NCBI RefSeq assembly: GCF_030719035.1
Contig: NZ_CP132203.1
Span: forward strand, 2,976,001-3,040,000
DNA from: Hahella sp. HNIBRBA332
Lineage (GTDB): Bacteria; Pseudomonadota; Gammaproteobacteria; Pseudomonadales; Oleiphilaceae
Length of the DNA: 64,000 nt
Direction of reading: 5' to 3'
How positions within the stretch are numbered: the stretch's first letter is position 1; each line of letters opens with the position of its first letter. Made by a program: the position numbers and the translations under genes. Below are positions 8,774 through 18,227 of the stretch, one piece after another. The notes under the pieces are model-generated. The model made no database searches. It was not told where the DNA came from and saw nothing but the letters and a program-made list of their open reading frames with translations.

Positions 8774-9789
8774 ATGAGGGGCTCGACTTCCAGGGACACG
8801 CCAAAACGCTCCTCAACAGAAGCCTGTATTCTGGAAGCGAGCATTTTCACCTCGCCGCCCGACTTATGACCAGGATTGATAAGCACCAGAGCCTGCTTGG
8901 GATAAACGCCAACGCCATTTTCCAGAAAACCTTTCCAGCCACAAGCCTGAATCAGCCATCCCGCCGCCAACTTACGGGAGCCGTCCGCCAGCGGAAAAGA
9001 TACTATTTCGGGAAATTTCTCGCTCAGAGCAAGAAAATGCGCCCCTGACACAACAGGGTTCTTGAAAAAGCTCCCAGAGTTGGGCACTTGCGCCGGATTA
9101 GGCAGCTTTTCAGCCCTAATAGCTTCCACTAATTTTGCGACCGCACTGGCGTCTCCGGGAGCGCCCGCAGACTCCCAACGTCGTCTTAATTCAGCATATT
9201 CAAGAACCAGCGGCGCATCAGCGGACAACCTGAAAGCCACCTCCCAGATAAGCCATCTCCTTCCCGGCTCCGATTTAAAGTAACTGTCGCGGTAGCCAAA
9301 GCGACATTCAGGCAAAGAAAACGCTCTTTCCTCCAGCGTATCCATATGGATCGCCCGCACAGAATGCAACCGATCCTTCAGCTCCACGCCGTAAGCGCCG
9401 ATATTCTGAATCGGGGCGGCCCCCACTGTACCCGGGATCAGGGCCAGATTTTCCAGACCTACGTAGCCTCGCTCCAGCGTCCACCAGACAAACTCATGCC
9501 AGTTCTCGCCAGCGGCCGTCCGCACAATATCGCCGCCTGAATCTGATGCCTCTACGTTGACACCCCGATTTTCCATCTTGATGACAGCACCAGGAAAATC
9601 GCTGGCAAAAACGACATTACTACCGCCGCCCAGCACAAAAACCGGCGAAGATGTCGCCCTTAATTCCGACAACACGCGACGAATATCACCAATATTCGTC
9701 ACAGACACCATACGCTCACCCCGCGCAGGACAGCCCATGGTATGGCGCGTCGCCAAATCCGCATTCAACTCCCAATACATATCAGCCAC
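8767..9789 (-). CDS. murB: UDP-N-acetylenolpyruvoylglucosamine reductase
   Basis: MurB uses NADPH and FAD to reduce UDP-GlcNAc-enolpyruvate to UDP-MurNAc, the second committed step of peptidoglycan precursor synthesis. The 340-residue protein is a type I MurB. The FAD-binding part has VLGGGSNVVF (about residues 51-60) and ALIPGTVGAAPIQNIGAYG (about 121-139). The catalytic proton donor is the Ser in NSGSFFKNPV (about residue 242), and Tyr occurs in FGYRDSYFK. It is the last gene of the lipid A/envelope operon and overlaps the phosphatase gene by 8 bases. A possible regulatory palindrome lies at its 3' end. Confidence 0.96.
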   Translation of the reverse strand: MADMYWELNADLATRHTMGCPARGERMVSVTNIGDIRRVLSELRATSSPVFVLGGGSNVVFASDFPGAVIKMENRGVNVEASDSGGDIVRTAAGENWHEFVWWTLERGYVGLENLALIPGTVGAAPIQNIGAYGVELKDRLHSVRAIHMDTLEERAFSLPECRFGYRDSYFKSEPGRRWLIWEVAFRLSADAPLVLEYAELRRRWESAGAPGDASAVAKLVEAIRAEKLPNPAQVPNSGSFFKNPVVSGAHFLALSEKFPEIVSFPLADGSRKLAAGWLIQACGWKGFLENGVGVYPKQALVLINPGHKSGGEVKMLASRIQASVEERFGVSLEVEPLIL

Positions 9790-10264
9790 GACGTTTTAAT
9801 TGCTCTCGAACGTGGACCACAAGCCCTTCACAGGCGTCTTCTACCAAGTCCAACACGTGCTCAAACCCCTGAGGACCGCCATAATAGGGATCCGGCACTT
9901 CACGCTCATCGTTGGACGCAGCGAAGCTCAAAAACAACTTCACTTTATTTTGATGCTTCCGGGGACAGATGTGCTGTAAATTCGCGAGATTATCCCGATC
10001 CATCGCCAGCACCAGATCAAACTGCTCAAAGTCATCCGGCGCCACTTGTCGAGCTCGAATGTGATCAAGGGAATAGCCGCGCTTACTGGCAAATTCACGC
10101 GCTCGACGATCAGGCTGCTCACCCGCATGCCAACCTCCCGTACCGGCAGAATCCACCGCCACACAATCCGTCAGGCCTGCACGCTGCAGAAGCGTTTCGA
10201 ACACGCCATGCGCAGTGGGTGACCGACAGATATTGCCCATACACACAAACAAAATCTTGATCAT
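9782..10264 (-). CDS. Low-molecular-weight protein tyrosine phosphatase
   Basis: This 160-residue cytosolic phosphatase has the P-loop CMGNICRS (CX5R, about residues 8-15) at the N-terminus and the general-acid Asp in the DPYYGG motif (about residue 124). Relatives such as Wzb remove phosphate from polysaccharide tyrosine kinases. In pseudomonads the same gene sits between kdsB and murB. The 4-base overlap with kdsB and 8-base overlap with murB imply translational coupling. The substrate is unknown, but a role in controlling envelope sugar synthesis is plausible. Confidence 0.92.
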   Translation of the reverse strand: MIKILFVCMGNICRSPTAHGVFETLLQRAGLTDCVAVDSAGTGGWHAGEQPDRRAREFASKRGYSLDHIRARQVAPDDFEQFDLVLAMDRDNLANLQHICPRKHQNKVKLFLSFAASNDEREVPDPYYGGPQGFEHVLDLVEDACEGLVVHVREQLKRRG

Positions 10265-11028
10265 GATGCCTTAGCCATCATTGCGCGTACGCGTTGCAAA
10301 TCAGCTTCTGTGTCCACGCCCGCCGGCGGAGCCTTCGCCACCACATCCACATGAATGGGCACGCCCCGCCACATGGCTCGCAATTGCTCAAGGCTCTCGA
10401 TCCCTTCAAGAGGACAACTTCCCCAAGACACATAATCGCGCAAAAAACCAACTCGGTAAGCGTAGATGCCTATATGGCGATAAAAATCAAAAGTAGGCGG
10501 CAATCCGGCGTCAGCGTCGGCAAAATAGTCCCGCGCCCAAGGAATTGGCGCTCGGGAAAAATACAACGCCATACCAGCTTCGTTTTTCACCACCTTGACC
10601 GCATTAGGATTAAACAGGGTTTCCCTGTCATGAATCCTCTCACACAGCGTGGCGATGCCCGCCTGAGGATTCGCAGCCAGATTATTGGCGACCTGGGCAA
10701 TCAGCTCCGCCGGCAGCATCGGCTCATCTCCTTGCACGTTAACGACGATCTCATCGTCGTCCAGCTCAAGGATATTCGCGCACTCCGCCAAGCGATCCGT
10801 ACCGGAAGGATGGTCCGCGCGCGTCATCAGGACCGAGCCGCCAAAACCTTCCACCACTTCGGCAATTCTCGCATCATCCGTCGCCACATATATATGCTTG
10901 GCCAAACTCTCCTGCGCCCGATCGTACACATGTGCGACCATGGGTTTACCAGCTATATCCAGCAAAGGCTTGCCCGGCAATCTGGAGGAGCCATAGCGGG
11001 CGGGAATAATGACAGTGAAGGCGCTCAT
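10261..11028 (-). CDS. kdsB: 3-deoxy-manno-octulosonate cytidylyltransferase
   Basis: KdsB activates Kdo as CMP-Kdo for transfer to lipid A. The 255-residue length is normal. The nucleotide-binding motif is IIPARYGSSRLPGKPL (about residues 6-21). ATDD and SGTDRLAE follow, then VNVQGDEPMLP (about residues 96-106) and YRHIGIYAYR (about 183-192). It is part of the lpxK-Trm112-kdsB-ptp-murB block and starts 1 base after the Trm112 gene, so the genes are read as one unit. Confidence 0.96.
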   Translation of the reverse strand: MSAFTVIIPARYGSSRLPGKPLLDIAGKPMVAHVYDRAQESLAKHIYVATDDARIAEVVEGFGGSVLMTRADHPSGTDRLAECANILELDDDEIVVNVQGDEPMLPAELIAQVANNLAANPQAGIATLCERIHDRETLFNPNAVKVVKNEAGMALYFSRAPIPWARDYFADADAGLPPTFDFYRHIGIYAYRVGFLRDYVSWGSCPLEGIESLEQLRAMWRGVPIHVDVVAKAPPAGVDTEADLQRVRAMMAKAS

Positions 11029-11029
11029 A

Positions 11030-11212
11030 TCAACTCAACCGCTCATCAGTCGTCAGCGTACGCGCTTCTTTTTCCAGCATCACAGGGATGCCATCGCGTA
11101 TGGGAAAAGCCATACCGTCATTCTTACAAACCAATTCCTGTTTCTCCCGGTCATACTTCAATTCACCCTTGCAAACAGGACAGGCGAGGATGGCCAATAA
11201 TTTTTTATCCAT
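11030..11212 (-). CDS. Trm112-family zinc-ribbon-like small protein (YcaR)
   Basis: The 60-residue protein has the pattern LLAILACPVCKGELKYD followed by LVCKNDGMAFPIRDGIPVML, the Trm112p/YcaR fold. Here three cysteines (CPVC and C-K-N) remain of a possible zinc site. Between lpxK and kdsB this gene is conserved across gammaproteobacteria. In eukaryotes and archaea Trm112 activates methyltransferases; the bacterial role in this operon is not settled. It overlaps lpxK by 8 bases. Confidence 0.9.
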   Translation of the reverse strand: MDKKLLAILACPVCKGELKYDREKQELVCKNDGMAFPIRDGIPVMLEKEARTLTTDERLS

Positions 11213-12218
11213 GTTTTTTGTGACTCCGCAGTTCGTTTAGCCTGGCGTCGATCCTCTCATAAAACGCAGAGTTCAACTCGGCGCCAACCTCCAGATACCA
11301 AGCATTTTCAAGATTGAACGACTTACATTTGACCGCATCTTTCTCCGTCATCAAAACGGGAAGATTATCGTTGAATTCTATATCCTTCCGGGCGTAACTG
11401 TAATGATCAGGAAATGCGTGCTGAATGGAGGCGATATCGAGATCCGCCAGTGTTGCGAAAAAACGCCCTGGATTGCCTATTGCAGCAACGGCATGCGCAG
11501 TGCGTCCCGCAAAGTAACTCGTACTTTTTTCTTCACCGCCGGAGACTTTTTTCCAGCGTACGGGGCGCAACTGCATCATGTAATCAGCGCCAACCTGCGC
11601 ATGCAAGCCATTGCTAACCACCAAGTCCACAGATTGCACACGCCTAACCGGCTCCCGCAAAGGGCCAGCAGGAAGGCAAAGTCCATTACCCCAGCCTCTT
11701 TGCGCATCCACGACGACGATCTCCATATCCCTGGGCAACGCCAAATGCTGCAATCCATCGTCGCTAATCACCACATCGCAATCATAAACATCCAGCAGCT
11801 TTTGCAACGCTTCCGCCCGCCTGGGCGCCACCACCACTGGACACCCTGTGCGCATATGGATCAGAGCAGGCTCATCGCCAGTTACCTTTGGATCGGGATG
11901 ACGCTCCACCAAGACAGGATACGACTCGCTTTCACCGCCGTAGCCCCGGCTTATGACACCCGGCTTTAGCCCTCTACGCTGAAAGTACTCCACCAAGGCC
12001 ACAACCAGCGGCGTTTTACCGGCGCCTCCCACCGTCAGATTGCCCACCACTATCACTGGCGGACGCAAAGACGTCGCATCCGCCTCTGCTGTGGACTTTG
12101 TCATTACAAAGACAGCCTTTCTGATTGCGACGATCAACAGGTAAAGCCATGACAGCGGCCACAGTAGAAATTTCCAGCGCGAGCCGCCGTACCAAACCCG
12201 CTCGATCCATGCGCTCAT
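11205..12218 (-). CDS. lpxK: Tetraacyldisaccharide 4'-kinase
   Basis: LpxK phosphorylates the 4' position of the lipid A disaccharide at the inner membrane. The 337-residue protein has an N-terminal hydrophobic anchor (FLLWPLSWLYLLIVAI, about residues 18-33) and a Walker A in VGNLTVGGAGKTPLVVAL (about residues 57-74). SRGYGG follows, then GDEPALI and the DDGLQHLALPRD segment (about 158-169). It overlaps msbA by 4 bases, joining lipid A phosphorylation to lipid A flipping. Confidence 0.96.
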   Translation of the reverse strand: MSAWIERVWYGGSRWKFLLWPLSWLYLLIVAIRKAVFVMTKSTAEADATSLRPPVIVVGNLTVGGAGKTPLVVALVEYFQRRGLKPGVISRGYGGESESYPVLVERHPDPKVTGDEPALIHMRTGCPVVVAPRRAEALQKLLDVYDCDVVISDDGLQHLALPRDMEIVVVDAQRGWGNGLCLPAGPLREPVRRVQSVDLVVSNGLHAQVGADYMMQLRPVRWKKVSGGEEKSTSYFAGRTAHAVAAIGNPGRFFATLADLDIASIQHAFPDHYSYARKDIEFNDNLPVLMTEKDAVKCKSFNLENAWYLEVGAELNSAFYERIDARLNELRSHKKHG

Positions 12219-13972
12219 GTGTCCGCTTCACTGAATTGCAGCTTGTGTAAAGCCGCGTACGCGCCATCCTTTTCGATCAATTCGCGATGCGTGCCGACTT
12301 CTACGATACGCCCTTGATCCATGACCACGATCTTATCGGCATTCTCAATGGTGGAGAGTCTGTGCGCGACCACCAATGTGGTTCGACCTTGCATCAAGGT
12401 TTCCAGTGCGCTTTGAATATTCCGCTCAGCATGCGTATCCAGTGCGGAAGTGGCCTCATCAAGGATCAATATAGGAGAATCTTTCAACAGCGCCCGCGCT
12501 ATAACCATGCGCTGCCGCTGCCCTCCAGACAAACGCGTCCCATTTTCACCCAGCAACGTGTCGAAGCCTTGCTCCAGTTGCTCGATAAAATCTAACGCAT
12601 CCGCAGATTTCGCTGCTTCACGCACCTGTTCCGGCGTTGCATCAGCCAATGCGCCGTATGCAATATTGTTAGTGACCGTATCGTTAAACAGCACGACCTG
12701 CTGAGTCACGATGGAGATTTGTCGCCGCAACGAGCTTAGAGTGAAGTCCTTTAGTGGCTTCCCGTCCAGAAGAATTTCGCCCTTTTCATAATCATAAAAT
12801 CTAGGCAAAAGGCTAACTAAGGTCGACTTACCGCTGCCGGATCGCCCAACTAATGCAACCGTCTCGCCCGGCTCAATGACGAGATTGATATCCTGCAATG
12901 CAGGCCTGCCCTCATCACCATATGCAAAGCCCAAGCTTTTAAACTCCAGCCGGCCTTGCGCCTTGTCAACTATATAAGAGCCGTTGTCCTTTTCTACTGG
13001 TTCATCCAACTGCATGAATACATCTTGGGCGGCCGATATCCCCCGCTGTATAACAGCGTTAACCTCAGTCAGCTGCCTGATAGGTTTGGCGCAAGTGGTC
13101 GCTGCGGTAATGTACGCCAAAAACTCGCCAGTGCTCATATTGCCGCGAACTTCAGGACTAAGAGCCAACCACACCAACAAGGCAATAAAAACAGAGATAA
13201 CCAGCTGGATAATCGGCGTCGACAGCGCCTGAGTGAGCGACATCTTCAACGCCTGCGTAATATTGTACTCGCTGGCTTTCATGAAGCGATTGAACTCGTA
13301 TTCCTCACCGCCAAAAGTGCGCATAACGCGATACCCGCCTATGGATTCAGAAGCCACATGCGTGACATCTCCCATACTGCTCTGTATGCGGCGACTAATA
13401 CGCCGAAAGCGCTTGGAAACATAGCTGATAAGAATGCCGATAATCGGGCCGAGAACAAGAAATAGAAGCGTCAGCTTCCAGCTCACATAGATCATGTACC
13501 CCATCAATCCAATGACGGTAAACCCCTCCCTCAAAATGACAGTAATCGCATTGGTGGCGGCGCCCGTCACTTGGTCCACGTTGTAGGTAATACGCGACAC
13601 CAGATGCCCGGTTGAGTTGGAATCAAAGAAGCGGCACGGCAATACAGTCAGATGGCGAAACAGCTCCAGGCGCATACGATGGACGATCCCCCTGGCCACG
13701 CGCGCCATGAAATAACCACCGCAAAATGAGCCCAGGCCGCGCAAGGCGAATATGCCGATGATCAGCATGGGAACCAAGAAACGCCCTTCCGGACTTGGAG
13801 TTTCGATCGCCGCGACGATGTATTTGGTTGCGTCCGCCATCGCTGCACTAGCCAATGCGTAAATCACATTACCCAGTACCGCTAAAGCGAAAACCTTCCA
13901 TAACGGCTTCAAATAAGACAGCAGTCTGCCGTACACTTGCGCGCCGGCATACTGCTTTGCGACTTTTGACAT
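12215..13972 (-). CDS. msbA: Lipid A export ABC transporter, ATP-binding/permease
   Basis: MsbA flips core-lipid A across the inner membrane as a homodimeric half transporter. The 585-residue protein has a six-helix membrane domain (about residues 25-320) and an ATPase domain with Walker A GRSGSGKST (about 380), Q-loop region VTQQVVLFNDTV, signature LSGGQRQRM (about 486) and Walker B PILILDEATSALD (about 505). It is preceded by exbD with a 23-base gap and overlaps lpxK, the classic arrangement. Confidence 0.96.
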   Translation of the reverse strand: MSKVAKQYAGAQVYGRLLSYLKPLWKVFALAVLGNVIYALASAAMADATKYIVAAIETPSPEGRFLVPMLIIGIFALRGLGSFCGGYFMARVARGIVHRMRLELFRHLTVLPCRFFDSNSTGHLVSRITYNVDQVTGAATNAITVILREGFTVIGLMGYMIYVSWKLTLLFLVLGPIIGILISYVSKRFRRISRRIQSSMGDVTHVASESIGGYRVMRTFGGEEYEFNRFMKASEYNITQALKMSLTQALSTPIIQLVISVFIALLVWLALSPEVRGNMSTGEFLAYITAATTCAKPIRQLTEVNAVIQRGISAAQDVFMQLDEPVEKDNGSYIVDKAQGRLEFKSLGFAYGDEGRPALQDINLVIEPGETVALVGRSGSGKSTLVSLLPRFYDYEKGEILLDGKPLKDFTLSSLRRQISIVTQQVVLFNDTVTNNIAYGALADATPEQVREAAKSADALDFIEQLEQGFDTLLGENGTRLSGGQRQRMVIARALLKDSPILILDEATSALDTHAERNIQSALETLMQGRTTLVVAHRLSTIENADKIVVMDQGRIVEVGTHRELIEKDGAYAALHKLQFSEADT

Positions 13973-13995
13973 GTCAGCCCTTAGTCAGGATAACG

Positions 13996-14415
13996 TTATT
14001 CGGCTTCGGTGCGTTGAGTGGTGATGCTCAACTTCTGATACCCGAGCTGACCGGCGACATCCATTGCCCGAACGACATATTCGTGGGGGGTTTTGGCGTC
14101 CGCTGTAACGATGAACGGAAGATCGTTCTTGCCCTTGGACAACTGCTCCACCGCCCTTTTCAATGTAGCGATCTGACTATTGATCAGCACTCGCTGATTA
14201 ACGGTGTACTGACCATCTTTGTTGATCACAACCTCAATCTGATCCACCAGGTTTTCAGATGCTTCGCCTGAAGCCTTCGGCAGCTCCACCGCAAGATGGG
14301 TCTCCTTGGTGAACGTAGTCGAAACCATAAAGAAAATCAGCAGCAGAAAAACAACGTCAATCAGAGGCGTTACGTTTACTGACAACTCTTCTCTGGATTG
14401 GCGCCGGAACTTCAC
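13996..14415 (-). CDS. exbD: ExbD/TolR-family biopolymer transport protein
   Basis: The 139-residue protein has one N-terminal membrane helix carrying the proton-coupling aspartate (NVTPLIDVVFLLLIFFMV, about residues 14-31) and a periplasmic domain. With the adjacent ExbB-like protein it forms a proton-driven motor. No tonB is nearby, and the same pair precedes lpxK/msbA in Pseudomonas, so the partner is unclear. It overlaps exbB by 4 bases. Confidence 0.9.
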   Translation of the reverse strand: MKFRRQSREELSVNVTPLIDVVFLLLIFFMVSTTFTKETHLAVELPKASGEASENLVDQIEVVINKDGQYTVNQRVLINSQIATLKRAVEQLSKGKNDLPFIVTADAKTPHEYVVRAMDVAGQLGYQKLSITTQRTEAE

Positions 14416-15047
14416 TTGCTTTTCACTCCGCTCATGTCGACGTCACGATCGCCGTGAACAACTTCAACCAGCTTTAACGCCTGCTGCTCCATTTCCACCA
14501 CCAGCTCATCCACGCGACGCTGGAAGTAACGGTGACATACCAGCGCAGGGATAGCGATAGTCAGACCCACTGCGGTAGTAATCAGCGCCTTGGAAATGCC
14601 GCCCGCCAATGCTTGCGTATTGCCCGTGCCGGCAATTTGAATTTCGGCGAACACGTCGATCATACCGATGACCGTACCCAACAACCCCAACAGAGGAGCA
14701 ATCGCCGCCACAGAACCCAACGCCGTCAGGAAACGCTCCAGTTCATGCACGACATGACTGGCTTCTTCCTCAATGCTTTCTTTCATGATCTCACGGCCAT
14801 GTTTGGCGTTGATCAGTCCAGCGGCGAGAACACGGCCCAAAGGCGTGGATTGTTGGAGGTCTTTCAGGGTTTTGCCATTAAGTTCTTTTTTCTTAAGGCG
14901 CGCCATCAAATCGTTAACGATTGAGCGCGGCGCAACTTTTTGCGGCCGCAGAGTCCAGAATCTTTCAATAATGATCGCTAAAGCCACCACTGAACACAGC
15001 AAAATAGGGATCATTATCAAGCCGCCGGCCTTTAACAACTCGTACAC
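14412..15047 (-). CDS. exbB: ExbB/TolQ-family proton channel protein
   Basis: The 211-residue protein has three membrane helices: residues 10-27, a long central one around LGSVAAIAPLLGLLGTVIGMI (about 110-130), and TTAVGLTIAIPALVCHRYF (about 155-173). The conserved Gly/Pro and Thr residues of MotA/TolQ/ExbB channels are present. It pairs with the following exbD. It is 118 bases downstream of comEC and probably opens the lipid A operon, possibly with its own promoter in that gap. Confidence 0.9.
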   Translation of the reverse strand: MYELLKAGGLIMIPILLCSVVALAIIIERFWTLRPQKVAPRSIVNDLMARLKKKELNGKTLKDLQQSTPLGRVLAAGLINAKHGREIMKESIEEEASHVVHELERFLTALGSVAAIAPLLGLLGTVIGMIDVFAEIQIAGTGNTQALAGGISKALITTAVGLTIAIPALVCHRYFQRRVDELVVEMEQQALKLVEVVHGDRDVDMSGVKSK

Positions 15048-15165
15048 GCATCTGTCTCCTCAAAAAAATTGCCATACTTTACCACAGCCTATAAACAAAC
15101 CGTAACAGCAAAAGCTTATCGGTAAGTAATCTTAGCCCTTTAAAAGCACGGGGTTGTTCACAGAA

Positions 15166-17490
15166 TCAGCGATTATTACCCAGCGTCATCAGAACCTCGT
15201 CAGAAGGTCCGCCAAACTGTATTTTAAACGCGCTGCCGCCCTCTTCGATTGACACCTGAACAGCCCCAACCTGGGCCGTGTTATAGAAAGCTGCGTCTCT
15301 GCGCACAAACCAGTCCCGCACCAGTTTATGCGGATGACCAAAGGCATTGAGATAGCCTGCGGAGGCGATGACGACCCGTGGAGACACAGCGGATGCGAAC
15401 GCAGGTAGAAAGCTGGATGCGCTTCCATGATGCGGCAACACCATAACGTCAGACGCCAGCTTATCATTAGCTTCAGCCAATAGCTCCCGCTGCGCTGACG
15501 CCTCAATGTCACCTGTCATAAGTATGGCCAGCTCTCCCACCGTCAAGCGTATCACGCAGGAGCGGTTATTACTTTTCCCGCTCACTTCCCTCAGAGGCCA
15601 AAGGACCTCCATTCTCGCCCCGCCGACTTGATAGATGGCCCCGGCGATACAGGGCTTAGTTCCCGCCACTCTCTCCGGCTCACCAGATAGTGCGTACGCT
15701 AGAGTGAAGTTTGCGCGAACATCACTCCAACCGCCAGCGTGATCGCTATCTCCATGACTGATGACAGCGTACTTCAATCCTTTGACGCCGACAGACCGCA
15801 AATAAGGGTCGACTACGGCGGCGCCGGCGCTCCATCCGTCCGCGAAACCGGGCCCAGCATCATACAAAGCCGTCTCGCCACGACTTTCTATTACTGTCGC
15901 CAATCCCTGCCCGACATCCAATAAGGTAAAACGGAACCAAACCTGTTCATACCGCTCACGCATTCCCAGGCCGAGCAGCGCCAGCATTCCGATGAACCAG
16001 ACAGCGCCAGGCATCCGCATTGCCCCCGCCACGCAGACTCCAACCATGATGAAGGCGACTGCGGCCAGCGTCACTTCCAAAGGCGTCTGCAAAACAGGGC
16101 CCAAAGAGGCCAGTTCGGCTACGCGCCAAAAGCCATCCAGACAGATATCCGTCATTCGCAGCAACATCTCTCCACCCGCTGACCAAACCAAAGCAACAGC
16201 AAGCGCCAGAAGCCCCAAGGGAACCACGATCAATGTAATTAATGGAGTTGCAACAAGGTTAGCCAAGGGAGCCGCTGACGGAATCTGCTGAAAACTTATC
16301 GCCAGAATCCCAGCAAGACCAATGGTCAAGGCCATTTGCGAACGCCACAATGACCCCAGTTTCGAGAAAGATTGCAGCGGCCGGTGACTAAAGGCGACAA
16401 AGAGTAGCCCAACCGCCACAAAGGACAACCAAAAGCCCGCACTCCAGGGAGCTAGAGGATCCAGAAGCACACTGCAGGAAAAAACCGCAATAAAGAATGT
16501 CGACGGTAGTACTCGGCGACGCAACCGCAGCATAAGCAGCGCAAGACACACCGCCAACGAAGCGCGTAACGCTGGCAAACCATAATCGATCAGAGCAACG
16601 TAGGAGAGTATCGCCAATATCGTCAGACCGCACGCAACCCAGTCAGCATACTGTCGCGGGAGCCAGCAAAACATCCAGCGCAAGGCGAACATAACCAGTA
16701 TTGCTATCAGCCCGACATGGAGACCGGATATCACCAACAAATGCGTCAACCCTGAGCGCCTCAGCGCTTCCCATTGCGACTCGTCCAATTCAGAGCGGGC
16801 CCCCAGAAATAGCGCCAAGAAGCTTCGCTGATGCGTCATCAAGCCAGTCGTCGAGCGAACCTGATCCCGAATCCGGGCCCGCAACTCAGCCAACCTCTCC
16901 ATCGGCCCTCCAGTCCGCCCCATCCCCCATAATTCAATAGAACCCTGAACGATGGAGCCTCTAGCATACAGGCCAGACCTCCAAAGCTTTTGCCAAGCCC
17001 ATGGTTCATGAAAGTTTTGTAATGGCCGAAGGTCTTTCAATTTCGCTCGAAGGGAATAGCGCCCGGATTCGTGCAATTCCTCCTCACAGTAATAGCAGGA
17101 TAAACGTACTGTCCTGTTCGCCAACTCAGGCAGCAAAACGCCATTCCTGCGGGCTTCTGCGACACAAAAGGAAAAGGACTGCACATTATCGGCGCGCACG
17201 GAACCACATATCTCTCCGTGCAGTTGTAAGGATTCGCCAAGCAGTGACGAAGGCAAGGATTCCGCAATATTTTGTAATCGAAATCCGGCGAAAATGACCC
17301 CAAACAGAAACAATGCCGGGGTATAATAGCGACCTCGGCCGCTGAGACTCCCCGCAATAACGCTCAGCAAGGCTAAAATGCTTAGAAGGGAGAAAATCCA
17401 GACATACCGGGAAATGAACGAAAGCCAATGATGGCCGAATAAAAAAACTGTTAGCCATCCGGCTGTTAGCGCGAGCATCCATGTGCGCAT
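15166..17490 (-). CDS. comEC: DNA internalization competence protein ComEC/Rec2
   Basis: ComEC is the inner-membrane channel for single-stranded DNA uptake in natural transformation. The 774-residue protein has the full layout. N-terminal membrane segments and an OB-like DUF4131 region come first. The competence domain follows with HLLVISGLHVGLIAILV (about residues 250-266). Last is a metallo-beta-lactamase-like domain (from about 530) with LDVGQGLATVIESRG, HGDSDHAGG and VLPHHGSASSF. All expected metal ligands appear present, so it looks intact. It is divergent from a DUF2062 gene and lies upstream of exbB. Confidence 0.93.
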   Translation of the reverse strand: MRTWMLALTAGWLTVFLFGHHWLSFISRYVWIFSLLSILALLSVIAGSLSGRGRYYTPALFLFGVIFAGFRLQNIAESLPSSLLGESLQLHGEICGSVRADNVQSFSFCVAEARRNGVLLPELANRTVRLSCYYCEEELHESGRYSLRAKLKDLRPLQNFHEPWAWQKLWRSGLYARGSIVQGSIELWGMGRTGGPMERLAELRARIRDQVRSTTGLMTHQRSFLALFLGARSELDESQWEALRRSGLTHLLVISGLHVGLIAILVMFALRWMFCWLPRQYADWVACGLTILAILSYVALIDYGLPALRASLAVCLALLMLRLRRRVLPSTFFIAVFSCSVLLDPLAPWSAGFWLSFVAVGLLFVAFSHRPLQSFSKLGSLWRSQMALTIGLAGILAISFQQIPSAAPLANLVATPLITLIVVPLGLLALAVALVWSAGGEMLLRMTDICLDGFWRVAELASLGPVLQTPLEVTLAAVAFIMVGVCVAGAMRMPGAVWFIGMLALLGLGMRERYEQVWFRFTLLDVGQGLATVIESRGETALYDAGPGFADGWSAGAAVVDPYLRSVGVKGLKYAVISHGDSDHAGGWSDVRANFTLAYALSGEPERVAGTKPCIAGAIYQVGGARMEVLWPLREVSGKSNNRSCVIRLTVGELAILMTGDIEASAQRELLAEANDKLASDVMVLPHHGSASSFLPAFASAVSPRVVIASAGYLNAFGHPHKLVRDWFVRRDAAFYNTAQVGAVQVSIEEGGSAFKIQFGGPSDEVLMTLGNNR

Positions 17491-17583
17491 CGGTTGTTCC
17501 CTAAATTTACATTACACTCTAATATATGGCGGCTTTTTTCGGAGCAGCACTCTATACGACTTTCACGCGGTTGTAATCAGCAA

Positions 17584-18144
17584 ATGCCTAAAGATTTCAT
17601 CAAGAAGTGGATGCCAAATCCACACAAGCTTAAAGAAAACAAGTCTCTGCATTTTTTAGGCGACATCTTACATGAGCCCAACCTCTGGCATATCAACCGC
17701 CACGCTATCGCCAAGGCCGTCCTGGTCGGCGTGTTTTGTAGCTTTATTCCCATGCCTTTTCAGATGGTGGTGGCCGCATTCATCGCTGTCTGGGTGAATT
17801 GCAATCTGCCACTAGCCGTCGCCCTTGTATGGATTAGCAACCCTGTCACTATGCCGCCTATTTTTTATTTCAACTATCTGGTTGGCGCGCATATTCTAGG
17901 CATGCAGAAAGTTCATTTTGAGTTTGAGCTCAGTTTCGCCTGGCTGGGCGAAAAGCTTTATCAGATTGGCTTACCGCTCTATTTCGGCTCATTCATTTGC
18001 GGGCTATTCTTTTCCGTAATGGGTTATGTTGTCGTCGAGTACCTATGGCGCCGCAAAATCAGGCATGACTGGCGAAAACGACAGGAAAAGCGCGCAGCTC
18101 AGCGCGCGTCAGGCATGACCTGTCAAAACACCAAAGCTCAATAA
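17584..18144 (+). CDS. DUF2062 membrane protein
   Basis: This conserved inner-membrane protein has no firmly assigned function. The frame is open from 17494, but the conserved start MPKDFIKKWMPNPHKLK begins at ATG 17584 (186 residues), and I use that. Hydrophobic stretches lie at about residues 45-75 (AVLVGVFCSFIPMPFQMVVA), 80-110 and 135-165. The segment SNPVTMPPIFYFNYLVG is typical of DUF2062. The gene is a neighbour of comEC in Pseudomonas as well. The C-terminus is basic and cytoplasmic. Confidence 0.82.
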   Translation: MPKDFIKKWMPNPHKLKENKSLHFLGDILHEPNLWHINRHAIAKAVLVGVFCSFIPMPFQMVVAAFIAVWVNCNLPLAVALVWISNPVTMPPIFYFNYLVGAHILGMQKVHFEFELSFAWLGEKLYQIGLPLYFGSFICGLFFSVMGYVVVEYLWRRKIRHDWRKRQEKRAAQRASGMTCQNTKAQ

Positions 18145-18227
18145 AGAACATTGCCGCCTCCGCGGCGAAACAATTAGCATCGAATCCGTCTACTCCAAGA
18201 ATCCATCCCTTACATCAGGAAACCGCT